A stretch of 64,000 nucleotides of DNA from Haliclystus octoradiatus (Eukaryota; Cnidaria; Staurozoa; Stauromedusae; Haliclystidae). The stretch covers positions 11,019,751 to 11,083,750 of the forward strand of contig OU744447.1 of the NCBI GenBank assembly GCA_916610825.1, in the 5' to 3' direction. The notes below the pieces were generated by a model. The model worked only from the letters and a program-made list of their open reading frames with translations. It ran no database searches and had not been told where the DNA came from. Of this stretch, positions 23,301 to 34,805 are shown one piece after another. Position numbers and translations under genes: made by a program. Positions within the stretch are counted from its first letter, which is position 1; every line of letters begins with the position of its first letter.

Positions 23301-24259
23301 GCAGCCATTAGAGGTCTGAATAAATTCTGGGCGTCCGATGTCAACACTGACGTTAAGTTAAGACTGTTCAGACACACGATAGAACCTGTTCTATTATATG
23401 CTTCTGAAACGTGGGTTCTATCAACCTCACTATTGATCCGACTTGACTCAGCTTATGACGCCATGCTTCGGCATGCTTTAGGAGTACATTGGCCCAACTT
23501 ACTGTCTACTGCTAAACTTAGGAAACTTTCCCCTTCTGCCTCTGCTATTGCTCACCAACGTCAGATGTCTTTTTTAGGTCACATTGAAAGATCAAAGACG
23601 TATGCCCCTCAACCGCTGCATGACATCCTTCATTGGCAACCGAAGGAGATGCTTCGACGGGGCTATGGTAGAGTAGTATCTTTTCATAATGTTTTGTATC
23701 GTGAATTGTGTTATTTAAAAGTTTCTTTGTCAGCTATGTCTGACCGTGTTTTGTGGCGTTCTTTATGTAGCAAATATGTAAGGCGTAAGAGGGACGGCAC
23801 ATTCCTATAATGTGACTGTCTATACTACTACTACTAACGAGAGCAATATATTCTTACTATAGTTTTACTCACGTAAGGATTTTCATATCCACTCGCGTCA
23901 AAGTATTTCCAACCATGTTTACTTTCTAAATTTTCAAACCCTTTATCTTCTAATGTAGATTGTAATAATTGACAATTAATTTCGGGATATTCTACGATAT
24001 AATTCCAATTGAAAGCAACGCAGTTTGATGTTTCTAAACATTGATCTCCACAACGCATGCGTAAAGGAACAGATATTTCTGTCATTTCTGATTTACTAAC
24101 ATCAAGCCGATTTTCGATTTCTTGTAGCTTCCAGATGGCTTCTTTCTTGCAAGGGCCACGATAAAGATTGTACAGTTTTCCATTGGAAATAAATGGTAAA
24201 AATACAGATATAAGTACAAGTAGGGAATACTGTAATATGATTAGCATGATGTGTGGCAT
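20308..24259 (-). CDS. Secreted PAN/apple + Cys-rich + discoidin protein, gene B
   Basis: Coding exons: 23873-24259, 21815-21899, 21353-21513, 20813-20974, 20308-20442 (phases 0,1,0,0; 310 codons). Exon 1 has a signal peptide (LIILQYSLLVLISVF) and a PAN-like module almost identical to gene A, with RMRCGDQCLETSNC and NCQLL. Exon 2 is CQPACTEPLMRCRPDC...YSC. Exons 3-5 form the discoidin domain: EPIGIENGSIPDSAFTA, GWRS, YLQ, NPIDFVAFAVQG, DEDFIIYK, and VLHRLEEE...CLKVEIYK. The last donor (AAG|GTATGT) leaves phase 0, so at least one further exon is expected. Intron 1 contains a complete LINE insertion plus a duplicated copy of the exon 1 end. Introns 2-4 are only 301-378 bp, far shorter than in genes A and C. 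Function is inferred as for gene A. Confidence 0.85.
22430..22556. repeat. Target-site duplication of the LINE, displaced copy (127 bp)
   Basis: Identical base for base to 23835-23961. It contains 89 bp of the 3' end of exon 1 of gene B and 38 bp of the intron with its GTGAGT donor. In the transcript of gene B it lies downstream of the LINE, so it is a decoy exon end inside intron 1. Confidence 0.95.
22557..23810 (+). CDS. Non-LTR reverse transcriptase, C-terminal part
   Basis: Open without interruption from the insertion point to TAA. Visible motifs are DPYLRYNQNGGR...GRNSRSTLGQ (RT motif 1-2 region), IFIDFKKAFDSV with the first catalytic Asp, GVLQGDTLSPFLFTLFIDYV, and the catalytic box FVDDIAIL, where most LINEs have F/YADD. 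Then follow KTKFIALG and KYLGSVLPSS, and a C-terminal region with LGHIERS and YGRVVSFHNVLYRE. No endonuclease domain remains because of the 5' truncation. The clade was not determined. Confidence 0.9.
   Translation, partial: NNNKILHKRLASVIDPYLRYNQNGGRNSRSTLGQILSARILLEGCRTHQKDIVAIFIDFKKAFDSVLRCRIPEILDFYNVPIVLIDAIMSFYSSTSAFVRTHYGDTDDFPTACGVLQGDTLSPFLFTLFIDYVFRISCPDSSGFILDRRRSSRHPERSVSDLSFVDDIAILTNSISEAQQLLDEVERVGKTVGLTINTTKTKFIALGIKQAHLATSNGDIERVDSFKYLGSVLPSSSDDLTQRRGQAWAAIRGLNKFWASDVNTDVKLRLFRHTIEPVLLYASETWVLSTSLLIRLDSAYDAMLRHALGVHWPNLLSTAKLRKLSPSASAIAHQRQMSFLGHIERSKTYAPQPLHDILHWQPKEMLRRGYGRVVSFHNVLYRELCYLKVSLSAMSDRVLWRSLCSKYVRRKRDGTFL
22557..23834 (+). mobile_element. 5'-truncated non-LTR retrotransposon inserted in gene B
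   Basis: A 1278-bp insertion bounded by 127-bp direct repeats. It is antisense to the host gene, starts within the reverse transcriptase domain and ends just after the stop codon in a TACTACTACTAC tail. Loss of the 5' end plus a simple 3' tail is the mark of target-primed reverse transcription. The identical duplications suggest a recent event. Confidence 0.95.
23835..23961. repeat. Target-site duplication of the LINE, in-gene copy (127 bp)
   Basis: This copy is continuous with the rest of exon 1 of gene B on its high-coordinate side. It therefore supplies the exon end and donor that the gene actually needs (exon end at 23873, donor GTGAGT just below). Confidence 0.95.
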
Positions 24260-27200
24260 ATTAAGCTATTAAACCAACAAATGCTCCCATGTTTGACATT
24301 GCCACGTATAGCTAATTTGATCATATGGGCGATACCTTCCCGTGACATTTAGATGGATTTCAACATAATTCTAGCTTTTATATAAACTCATTCACAAAAT
24401 GCTTACATAATATTATATTATTTATTAATCTCGGGATTGATACTCAATAGAATGCTTTGCAAAGTCATTGTTTGGAAAATATATGCTCACCGACATGAAT
24501 AATATGTTTGATAACAAATAATATTAGCTGACATGAATCTTAAAGTTCAATCCTGGAGCGATCTGGCAGTATAAATGTATAATTGGCTTTGTTTCTTAAC
24601 TTTCAATTTGAGTGACGCTATTTTCGCCCTTTGATCGATTTTATGACTGGCACCTCTCGGTCTCTATAGAGAACCTCGATTGAAATTCACTTTTTTTCTC
24701 TATGTTTCTTTGCATACGTAGAAGGGTATATAGTACTTCTAGGCAAATGCACCACCATAAGTCAAAAGTAAATATAGATGTTTACTATAAAGCGAATAGA
24801 AATAGCATACATGAACCTCTAATTATTATAGACATTGAAATTAAGAAACAGTTTTTGTCTGCTTCTCTGTTTTCATATTTCATTTTCAAGCAAATTCTAT
24901 GACAGAATCTCTTAAAAGTCAAAATTAATGCATCAAAATGTTCAATTTCCTGCAGGCATGCCCTCTGAAATCCTGTGGTGGGTCGATTTCGTTTACTGGC
25001 GGGAAATTTCAAACGATTTCCTTTGCCGTAAGGATCTTTCAACAAACTGTTTGTAAACCTATATGCACTATTACACGAGAGCATTTTGTAACCATAGTAT
25101 TCAAATAAATAATAAATTGAACCGGCATGAATAGAACGTGGTTGCTTGGAGATGAAAACACGCAGGTATGAGTCGTTTATTTCACCGCTAGTTTATATCG
25201 ATAGACGGTATATATATGCATATACAGCCGCATCTATTTGATATATATATAGTTCTTCGAAACCTAACGAATTGTTATTTTAAACATTTACAACCCATAT
25301 AATATAAATAACGTCGCATATGCATAGAAGTGTCATACGAAGGCGGCAAAACTCATCAAACTTTTGTTTCGACTTCAAAAGTCCATAATTATATACAGTA
25401 AACATATGCCTTAATCAAAACCATCGATAAACTTCTTGTTGTATAATGTACCGGTATCACTGAACTGTACTAGAGAACATTGAAGCTTAGGAATATATTT
25501 CTTTAAGGTGACAAGCAGGTTATATGCACCTTTTTTGATCGTGAAGTTTCAAGGTTTGATAATTATCTAGATCACAATTAGCCCACAATTGCTGTCGTCA
25601 AAAAATTGGCTGACGCAGTAGTTTTCCTGAAATCGCTATGTAGTGATTTCGAAAACCGTCAACCTCTACCAACTTTCAAAATATACCAAATTTGGGTATC
25701 AAAATGTTGAACATGCACGATTAGCTCACAATCGCTCAACTACTTTTATATTTGCTCACATATTAATTTTTGTGTTGGGTTGCAATTTCAAGGAATGCTA
25801 CTCCTGTTTGAAATATTAGTTTCACAAGTCAATCAAAACTTATGAATACATAGTTATGAAACTTTTATAGAAGATAAAGATGCATGTCCATATGAGATGT
25901 GACCACAGTGATGCGGGAATTTTCTCTGGAGTTTGGAATTACTTTGAACTTCTTGTTTTTCAATTATGATGTTCAATGTATAGTTCTAAAAAATATCACC
26001 TAAATATCCTAATTACAATGAGCCAGATAGAAAAAATACATAGCAAATTTGTGAACTGAAACTAAGGCAAAGTAAAGAAATCTGGTACGTCTGTTTCTGA
26101 TTGCCGTTCATATCACCTGTGCGATTTGAATAGGCTACACAATTCTAAAAACATAGATGGCCTAAGGATCTTACACGCTTATTTGCTACATAGATTATTG
26201 GCTACATGTATTAGATCATTGTGAAATTACAATATAGCAATGACCATATTAACAATCCATCGCATTGAATATCTTATCTTACCTTATGATCTTATTTTAT
26301 TTTGTTATTTACTCATTGAATATTGATTATCATACATGAATGGATATGAGTGACATTTTTACTGTTCTTGTACACTTTTGAGAAGATACCTTAAAGAGTT
26401 TGCATGCAGGTTATCTCAAGTGATCCTTCAGAGAGGGTAATATAGGGGAAGGGTCTGAATCACTTGTCACGGTTCCAAACTCATCCAAATCACGTTTCAT
26501 AGGCTGTTAGAATGCCTTTTCACGAATCAAAGAATAATGTTTTGCATTTGTCCTCTTCGATATCAAAGCGTGATCCATCTTGAAACTTCACATGTCTTGT
26601 CTTGTCAATCAAATGAAACGAAATAATCATTTCAAATATCGCAATTCAGAAATTCACCATTTACAAAGAATGCTCAATAATTGCATTGAATCATGAAATT
26701 ACTGTAGTGTTGGTAATATGGCTGGATGAAAATCCCGGATGAAGATCATTGCAAGCGAAGGGAAGAACATTTTTTCGGGCATCTTTAAGTTCCAGATAGC
26801 ATGACTGCATTTGCATCATTTTAAATACCAGTAATTCTAATTTGTACATGTCATTTCAATTGATGAAGTTGTTTTGAAAATGAAAAGATAGTTTGCAAAT
26901 GGGTAGTTCGAATCAATGGTAATATTCATGACTGTTTTACTAATCAATAAAGACACAACCAATAGTAATAATGTAATTCAATTATTCACATTACAGTAGT
27001 GCAAAGCGCAACAATAACGCTGACGGATAAAAGAATTGAGAAATACTCATAATTGAAACTTTAAACATTTGTTACTCGCTTGGAAAGTGACAGCATTTCA
27101 ATCAAGGTATTGTTTTATTTGCTTCATCATCATCATCATCATCATCATTTACTCAGGTTAAGCTCACATAGGTTTTTTTTCAAAGGACTGATAACTGTTT

Positions 27201-27670
27201 ATTGCTATACTTTTTCTCTCGGTAAAAGCCCCTGCGTTAAAGCTTGAAGTAGCGTAATTCTAGAATGTTTAATTTCTGACTCTCATTCTATAAATGATCT
27301 GATTACTTTTTTCATTGAGCATTGTAACAAGAACTGGTATGGACCAATCCTATTACTATTGCTATTATATTTATATTTTCTATTAAAAAACAATGAGAGC
27401 TTGTCCACATCATGTGTGTGTGTGTCCGATTATGTTTCTTCCGAAGGGATATATATATATACACATCAATATATAAAGCTGTTCCATTTAATATGCTATA
27501 TTAATGTATATATGCTGCATATGTCAGATATGAAGTGGATTTGTTTCACATTATCCAGAGAGAGTTTACGCATTAGACAGACTCTTTCTCTACAAGTAAA
27601 GATTAAAAAATAATAAGTTTATAATAGTTATGATGTTCCTTGTGCCAATAGATGCAGTTGAATGTACCTG
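24260..27670. other. Intergenic between genes B and C
   Basis: About 3.4 kb of AT-rich DNA with no supportable exon. It contains a short (TCA)n run at 27123-27148 and should hold the promoter of gene B near its high-numbered start at 24.3 kb. Confidence 0.4.
27123..27148. repeat. (TCA)n microsatellite
   Basis: Eight or nine perfect TCA units in intergenic DNA. Confidence 0.9.
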
Positions 27671-27888
27671 TTATCCCCTCAATAAAAGTGGGATATCAGA
27701 GGTACGTGTATCGAGCAAGTTAGAACTTGAGATTTTGTCTAGGAAATAGAAATATGATCCCGGAATATGATCTATCCTGTGTGGGGATTTTAAAGGTGAC
27801 ACTAGGATGATCACGACAGCAAGAATTAACATCACGATACTAATTCCTTCAACAGGGAGAGATAAATTAAAAACTTGAATGGGAATGA
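27671..27888 (-). CDS. Candidate transmembrane terminal exon of gene C
   Basis: After a good acceptor (TTTTATTTCAG) an open frame encodes VIPIQVFNLSLP, a hydrophobic stretch GISIVMLILAVVIILVSPL of membrane-spanning length, a basic stop-transfer flank (KSPHR) and a 34-residue tail ending in TAA. This would anchor the PAN/discoidin protein in the membrane. However, the frame needs phase 1 at the acceptor while the last sure exon of gene C ends in phase 0. Either a small exon is missing in between or this is chance. Confidence 0.3.
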
Positions 27889-28463
27889 CTGAAATAAAAT
27901 TCACGCTGGAAATGACCCTATTACCTTGAGATTTTTATTTCTATTAATTTTCAAAAACGTCTTCTTTTTTTTGTTCAAATGTTTTTTTTCCTTTTTCTAT
28001 GATTTCACTCTTTCTTAAAATGCTAAATTGGATGCTTTCGGTTCACAAGCAAATTTGGTTATTCCACGTTGTCCGAAATCTAAAATATTAGCCTTAACGG
28101 GATTGGTCAACTTATCATGATGCAATGAAATGGCAGAATGTCTAAATGGTGGAACCAGCTTGTTAATTCTTCATCAAGGGCGTTTTATCAATGTTCTGTC
28201 TCGGTCTAGTTTATAGTATGCATCGATTCTTTCTTATGTCACATGCTAAAGTCTTGACACTGTAAATGTATATTTATTTTATTTGATTCAACGAAGGAGT
28301 CTACGTCAATTCTCGTTTTTCTGAGTCAATTCTATTGAATGCATAGAAACACAGTTACAAGCGAGTGGTTTGCATCGGTTTGTAACAAACCGACAAGCTT
28401 AAAAGACAACGTAATCAACCATAGAAGTTATATCAATTATAGCAAAATCAAATAGATACTTAC

Positions 28464-31400
28464 TTGATATAGTTCAACTTTAAGGTGAATTCTTACATGA
28501 GCAGAAATAACAACAAATCTAATTGATACCAGATTGTTGATAGGTTCATCTAAGCGATGCAAGATAATCGTGTTCTTATCAAAATGCCCAGGGAATTGCT
28601 ATGGAATACAAAACCAAGAGATGTCATTCAATTATTGCTATGCACATAACACTTTATAATCGACATCATTATTTAAATCAATGAATTGTTTTTCGATGAC
28701 TAGAGTGTAATTAAGTGAATGAATCTTTTTGAAGGATTCTGTTCAAACCAGAGGATTGGTAGCTATCCACTGTGTGGATGGCATAGGCGAGGAAGTTCAA
28801 TGACTGCTTTTTATATTTTGTATTCAATTAGACATTGTCTGAGGGTACACAATGGAGAACTTTTGAAATACTTATATCCAAGGAATTTGCCATGAATTTA
28901 ACGCTGAATATAAAAATAGAACATGCTTGTCCATAGACCGAGACAGTATTTCTTGAAACTTTAATTCTTGAAAGTAACACAATTTTGCTTGAAACAAGAA
29001 GATAACACTATATAAGGTTATTTTAAGTCCAAATTTCTTAAACTCTATTTATTTTGACCAGAAAATGACTCAAACGAAATAAAATATATCTACCCTAGAC
29101 CGTGGATGTATCAATATATGCGACACACAAAATATAAGGAAATAATGTATCACCACATAGATAGAAAGCTAATCACCGATCAGCGACCATATGCTTGGCA
29201 TTTACAAGGAAATAGCCAAGTGCATAATGCTATCAAATACACGAGCAATCTAACCTAATTATTTCCATAATATTCATGAGAGTATTTCTAATCAAATATT
29301 GGTATACATCAAAGCTGATTCACAACATTTTTCTGATTTAACATATGCTACTACTAACCGTTTAACCTAGGATGGTTTGGCTTATAAGGGAATACATCCC
29401 ACTCTCTGAAGCTTTTGAACTGATTTGTTTACGTTAATTTATTTCACTCTAACCAGCATTAATTGGAGGGGATAGAGCCAAAACGGGCCAACCCATGGCT
29501 ACTTTGAAAAATGGATTTCATCCCTCATTCAATCAAAAGTAACCAGATCAACTGTCTATGACCTGTCGGAAAGTTTCACTACATAAACAGAAAATAGAAT
29601 GAAAGAAGAAACCACTCAAAATCCTTACATGCATTCTGATTTCATTGGGTTTATGATAAAGAGTGAATATTGTATCATTTTGTTGTTTAAATCGAAGATA
29701 AAATGATTTGAGGTATTCCACAACGACCACACCTCCTTGAGTTGCAAATGCCACCATGTCGATTGGTGATGGGAGATTAATCTTGAGGAATGAAAAATAG
29801 ATAGCAATATTATAGAAATATCGTTATTGAATTATGTTTATCCTCAATAATTTGGAGAAGTAATGCAATATGAGGATGTCTTGAGATTGTAAATGAGCAG
29901 CGGTATGAGCACGGAGATTTTCTTCATAATGCAATTGTCTCTGCACGATTCCATCTACCAACAGCAGATGACATTCACTTTAAAACAAAGTCAATTCTTG
30001 AAATATACCAAGAGGTTATCTGATTAGAAGCCCGGCTTCTTTACCATCTGAGCTAACCTTCCTTTCCGAGCTTACGCAAGAGTCTAGGATCACAATTGAT
30101 CAACATAATTCAAGAATATAAAAAGATGTATTTAAATGCTGATGTCATTCTATGGTTTTCCTGCGGAGATAAATATAATTGCCTTGCGGACTCATTGAAA
30201 AATTCATATTGAAATACAATTTAAGGCACATATAATACTGTCAAAATGAAAATAATTTATTTCCCAATTGTTTCAACATTCAAAATTTCTGCTGACCGTG
30301 GCAATTTATAATAGCTGTTATAATCTTGACAATCGATTTGCTATATTTTCAATAAACAATGCCAACTATCAAATCGCTGTTGAAAACTGCTTAATCTGGA
30401 ATCAAGGCAAATTACATGATCATTGAATTTCTTTCATTATGAGACTATATCATACGTATCGCATTGCGTGATAATAAATTAATCTTGAATAATGAAAGAT
30501 AATTGATAAATAATACATTATAATAATGCGCTATTATATTCAGATCATTGACGGTTTACCTGTAGGTAAGATCCGGGTATTGCTGTGGTCCTCCACCCCC
30601 ATAAAATTTTATTTAGTCTGGCATTTTTTGCAGTAGTTGCTGCAACAGAGCTGGTCAATGCACTGTCAGGAATATCTCCACTCTCAATTCCAATCGGTTC
30701 CATTGTAGGATCAGCGACTGAAACAGAAAATTAAAACAGTATTAGAACACACTGTTGATAGAAATTTGAACGCGTGACTTTTTATTCGAATTTGAAAATT
30801 CATGCAGGATTTCCACGAAAGGTTGATTTGAGCTAAAAAGTGATATCCAGGGGACATTTCACTTTCCAAACTGTAGTGGTATATTCGGTCTTGTGGAAAT
30901 CCAAAACGGTATGGAACCCATTTTACTTCATTTTTAGCCATCGAATGTTAGCATAGAGCTGAGACAAGAGAGATCCTTTTATTCAGAATATTTCTTCATC
31001 AATCAAACCAATCAAACTGACAGAATGATAGTCGCTATACACCAACTATACGTAGACATAACTAATACTGTAACATCGCTCTCACTTTGACTCAAGTCGT
31101 ACCAAGAGCAGGCCCAGTGGGCTGAAATCATATTGACCCAGCTAAACTATTCTGTTTACTAGAATGGTCTCAAGCTGATTCCTGCTCGGAATTCATTTGC
31201 TGTACTTTAAAAATCAGTATTAATTACTGCTAATGTTTCTCTTCTACATTCCAGCTTCTAAATCTTAATGATGGCTCTATACTATGTCGTCATATAGAAT
31301 TTCACTTTTTGTTTTCTGTAAATATTAAACGGTAGAATCCTATATAGCTATAAATTTCTGTTGATTTCGTGTATGAAATATATGCAATATAAACTAGTTC

Positions 31401-33241
31401 AGTATTTCCGTGATTCCCTGGGCATTTGAATGAATGAATTAATCAATGTATTTTATTTCGGTAAAGCAACATGTTGGTTAACATACTGAAAATGAAAACC
31501 CCATAGCCATTGATTTGTTTTAGAAAGCAAAACATTTGAAACAAATTTTAGTCTTATTACTGTAGTCGCTGTCAGTAATATAAGTTAAATTTACTTATAT
31601 ATTCAATATCCATATTCATAATTTTATGAAATAGGCATAAATATAATAATAAATAATCGACTTACTTTGGCAGCTGTATTCAGTTGAACTGTTACAATCT
31701 GGTTGGCATTCCATTGGTAAGTTACAAGCAGGATTACATTTTTCAAACTGTGGAATAAATATAACATTGGCTGAAATGTTGATGTTGTTATTAAACTAAC
31801 CTTTATGATTGTAGAATCGTGATACAGTATTGAGAAGGGTAATTATTTTTGAGTACCCATATGTATCAGTGGCGTCTATCAACTGTTATGAGATAAAATG
31901 TTCTCAGTCAGAAAATTGTGGACACAGCCAATGTCAATTAATGTTGTATTCAATTGCAAACAACTAAACGCAAATGCGTAACTCAACGGGGAAATGAAAT
32001 GACAGTTATATAGAACTCAGCAGGAGGGACGATGAAACCACTGTACAGATTAGATCATTGGAAGTTCGCACTCCTATTCAAAAATCATAACAGGCATCTT
32101 TCAACGCGGGGGATGGTGATTCAGTACTACTTTTAAGGGATGTTCCATTTCAAAGATCATGCAAACAGAAAGGCTGCTTTTATTATGGGAATGAGACCTC
32201 AAATGTATATCGTTTTCTGCATTTTTCATTTACGATTCCCTTTTAACTATCACCGCATGGAACTTGGACTGCACTAAAGGAGTTTGATCTACTTCGCTTC
32301 ATGCAGCTAGAAACCACATCACTTGCAGCAGGCCACAAGTGATCAATACACAATTACACGGCTTTCATCTCAGAAAAAGTTTATGAAGGTAATGATTTGT
32401 AGATTTTAATTTTACTATTCGTAGTCGTCAATTGCAAAGAAAAATTAATACCTATAAGCAATTCGTCTATGATAAGTTAACTGACTGACTCCCTTGAGCA
32501 TCGACCTTTAATATCGTCTATCGTCGTCATCGTTAATAGTGCATCAAGCCATAAAATGCAAACATACGCATAAAAAATGACCATCAAGTAATAAACCACT
32601 CCGGTGAAATTTGAATCTTACCCTATATGTATGTAGCAAATAATGACATCATCATAATCCATAACGATGTGAGGATTCGTAAGGATGGGGTAAGGATTAA
32701 GATAGTAGACAAGACAGCCAGTATTTGTAGGACATAGGCAACAAGATAGCTAGATTTATTTGAAGATTATTGAAGAGATTGAATGGGGATATAGATTGTT
32801 ACTTCAGAGTTGTTCACATAAAATTATATAGATGACATCAGTCGTTCTTCTCGAAAGTAGCATAACAAACATACTCACATAGGGATTTTCAAAGCCACTT
32901 GTGTCATAATATTGCCATCCATAGTGAAATTTCAGAGATTCACTGTCTTCTTCCAATGTATAATTTAACAGCTGATAATTCGCTTTTGGTTGTTTAACGA
33001 CATAATTCCAGTTGTATGCTAGGCAACCTTCCAATTCTAGACAAAGATCTCCACAACTGATTCCGATTGGTAGGGATTTCGACATCAAAGGTTTAATATT
33101 TCCATCAAGCTTATAATTGTTATGTTGCATTTTCCAAATTGCTTCTCGTTTACATGAGCCACGAAATATATTGTATGATACATAAGCAGCTATGTCATTA
33201 ATCAAAACGTAGATCATTAGGTGAAAAAGCTTTGAAAACAT
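28464..33241 (-). CDS. Secreted PAN/apple + Cys-rich + discoidin protein, gene C
   Basis: Coding exons: 32879-33241, 31666-31747, 30560-30717, 29629-29781, 28464-28598 (phases 0,1,0,0; 297 codons). Exon 1 has a signal peptide and a PAN-like module (SCKREAIWKMQ, SCGDLCLELEGCLAYNWNY, GFENPY). Exon 2 is CNPACNLPMECQPDC...YSC, one residue shorter than in A and B. Exons 3-5 are a discoidin domain (EPIGIESGDIPDSALTS, GWRT, YLQ, SPIDMVAFATQG, IFTLYHKP, ILHRLDEP...HLKVELYQ). It is the most diverged paralogue. The PAN Cys that reads NCQLL in A and B is Tyr here (NYQLL), so one disulphide is probably lost or re-paired. The exon 4 acceptor (CCTCAAG) is weak. An onward exon is expected after the phase 0 donor GTAAGT. 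Confidence 0.83.
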
Positions 33242-34562
33242 TTTGAGATTTCTATTGGAAAATTATACGTTGAGAAAAGGTGTTTTCAAATGTGTTCGCA
33301 TTTGACAGGTAACATGACCATCTCTCAATAAATGTTTGAATAATTTAAGCAGTTTATTGTTTTAACCAGCAATGAAAGTTAGAATTTTTCAAATAATAGT
33401 TACCGACAACTTCAAAAACAATGAATAATACTCAATGAAGTATATTAGCAATATTTGTTAAACAGCAAAATTCATTAGAAAACAAATATTCTCATTCAAG
33501 AAAATTGGTCGTGATATATATAGCGTACATTCCATTGGCTGGGCATATATGCCAAAAGGTGTCAACCATGCTATTCTGTGCACACAGTTATGTTATAATG
33601 TAGCTCTGTTTATTTTCATGATAAAGGAGGACAACATTAACGCCCGTAATATACAATTTCACATGTCATACGTATCCTTTGCATGACTCAAATCGATCGA
33701 ATTTTATATCACCAAAGGAAAACAGACATTACAGAAAGGATTGCGAACAAACATATTATTGATGGTCGTACGTATACTTCAAACGAAATACGGGGGTTAA
33801 TGTTTGGTTTCTCAGTACTAAAGCCCCAGCCAAATGACTTTTCTTTCGCCAACATTGGTAGGATTTTGCAAATATTCTGTTTTTCTCGACGTATAATTCT
33901 GCCGTTGACGAAGTCGCCAAATGAGTATTTATTTTCACCAACATCAGTAGGATTTGTTAAATATGAGCCTTCTTCTGATTGGTAGAAGATGCGTAACTTG
34001 ACTCAGGATTGGCATCCTCGATTAACTATTCACTAACCCTAAAAATGTCTCGGATGTTGACGAAAATGAAACAAAATTAATGCTACGGATGTCGGTGGCG
34101 TTAGAAGTCATTGCGTCACCCAAAAGATGATATAGAATATATAATCAGAATCAGATGGTTTAAAAGTACACAATAATCGCAGCATGTATGCGTGAGTTTA
34201 TTTGTACATAGCTACGTCACATATAGTGGGCAGCTAAAGGTTCAAAATCAGCAATATACCTTGATTTGCCCAAGTCTCACTTTTACTTTGACGATTTTGA
34301 TATGTTGGTAAGTGAGACTTGTGTCCTTTGGCAATTCTATTGTTTTAGAAAACAAAGAACCACCAACAAAATCTCGTCGATGACGTTGTTTTATCTGAGT
34401 ATTCCAGGGTGTCAACAGCCAACAGCGAACGAATCGTAAAATATATAACAGCCTGAAATTTTAGCTCGTCAAAGTGCGGTATATCAAAGCGGGACTTATA
34501 GATCAATCAACAATATACCGCAAATTGTGACACGAGTATAAATTTAGTATCAAACGAAAGAT
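33242..34562. other. Intergenic upstream of gene C
   Basis: Should contain the gene C promoter. No gene is supported. Near 34283-34330 there is a small inverted repeat (CAAGTCTCACTT ... AAGTGAGACTTG). An open frame at 33683-33985 has internal similarity between its two halves and no known domain. Confidence 0.4.
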
Positions 34563-34790
34563 AATGATAAATCCCTCTTTAAGCCTTACGAAAATAATAA
34601 ATTTATCTTTAAAAAATGGTATTTTTCCTGAGGCTTTAAAAACCGCTAAAGTAATTCCTTTGCATAAAGGAAGCTCGACTGTTCAAAGAACAAATTATAG
34701 ACCTAAGTATCGATTCTTCCTATAATCTCTAAGATCTTGGAAAAGATTGCACATCATCAATTAAACCAATATTCAGTCTTCAAGTGGCCT
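34563..34790 (+). pseudogene. LINE reverse transcriptase fragment
   Basis: Translates as SLKNGIFPEALKTAKVIPLHKGSS followed, after a frameshift near 34708, by ISKILEKIAHHQLNQYS. These are the conserved start of a CR1/Jockey-type reverse transcriptase domain (compare TGFIPDSYKCAKVIPLF at about 42.75 kb). Nothing of the rest of the element is left before the minisatellite. Confidence 0.75.
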
Positions 34791-34805
34791 GAATCTAGTT
34801 TGCTA

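Noticed and set aside
33683..33985. 100-residue + strand frame upstream of gene C
   Set aside because: Internal near-repetition and no known domain; not supported as a gene.
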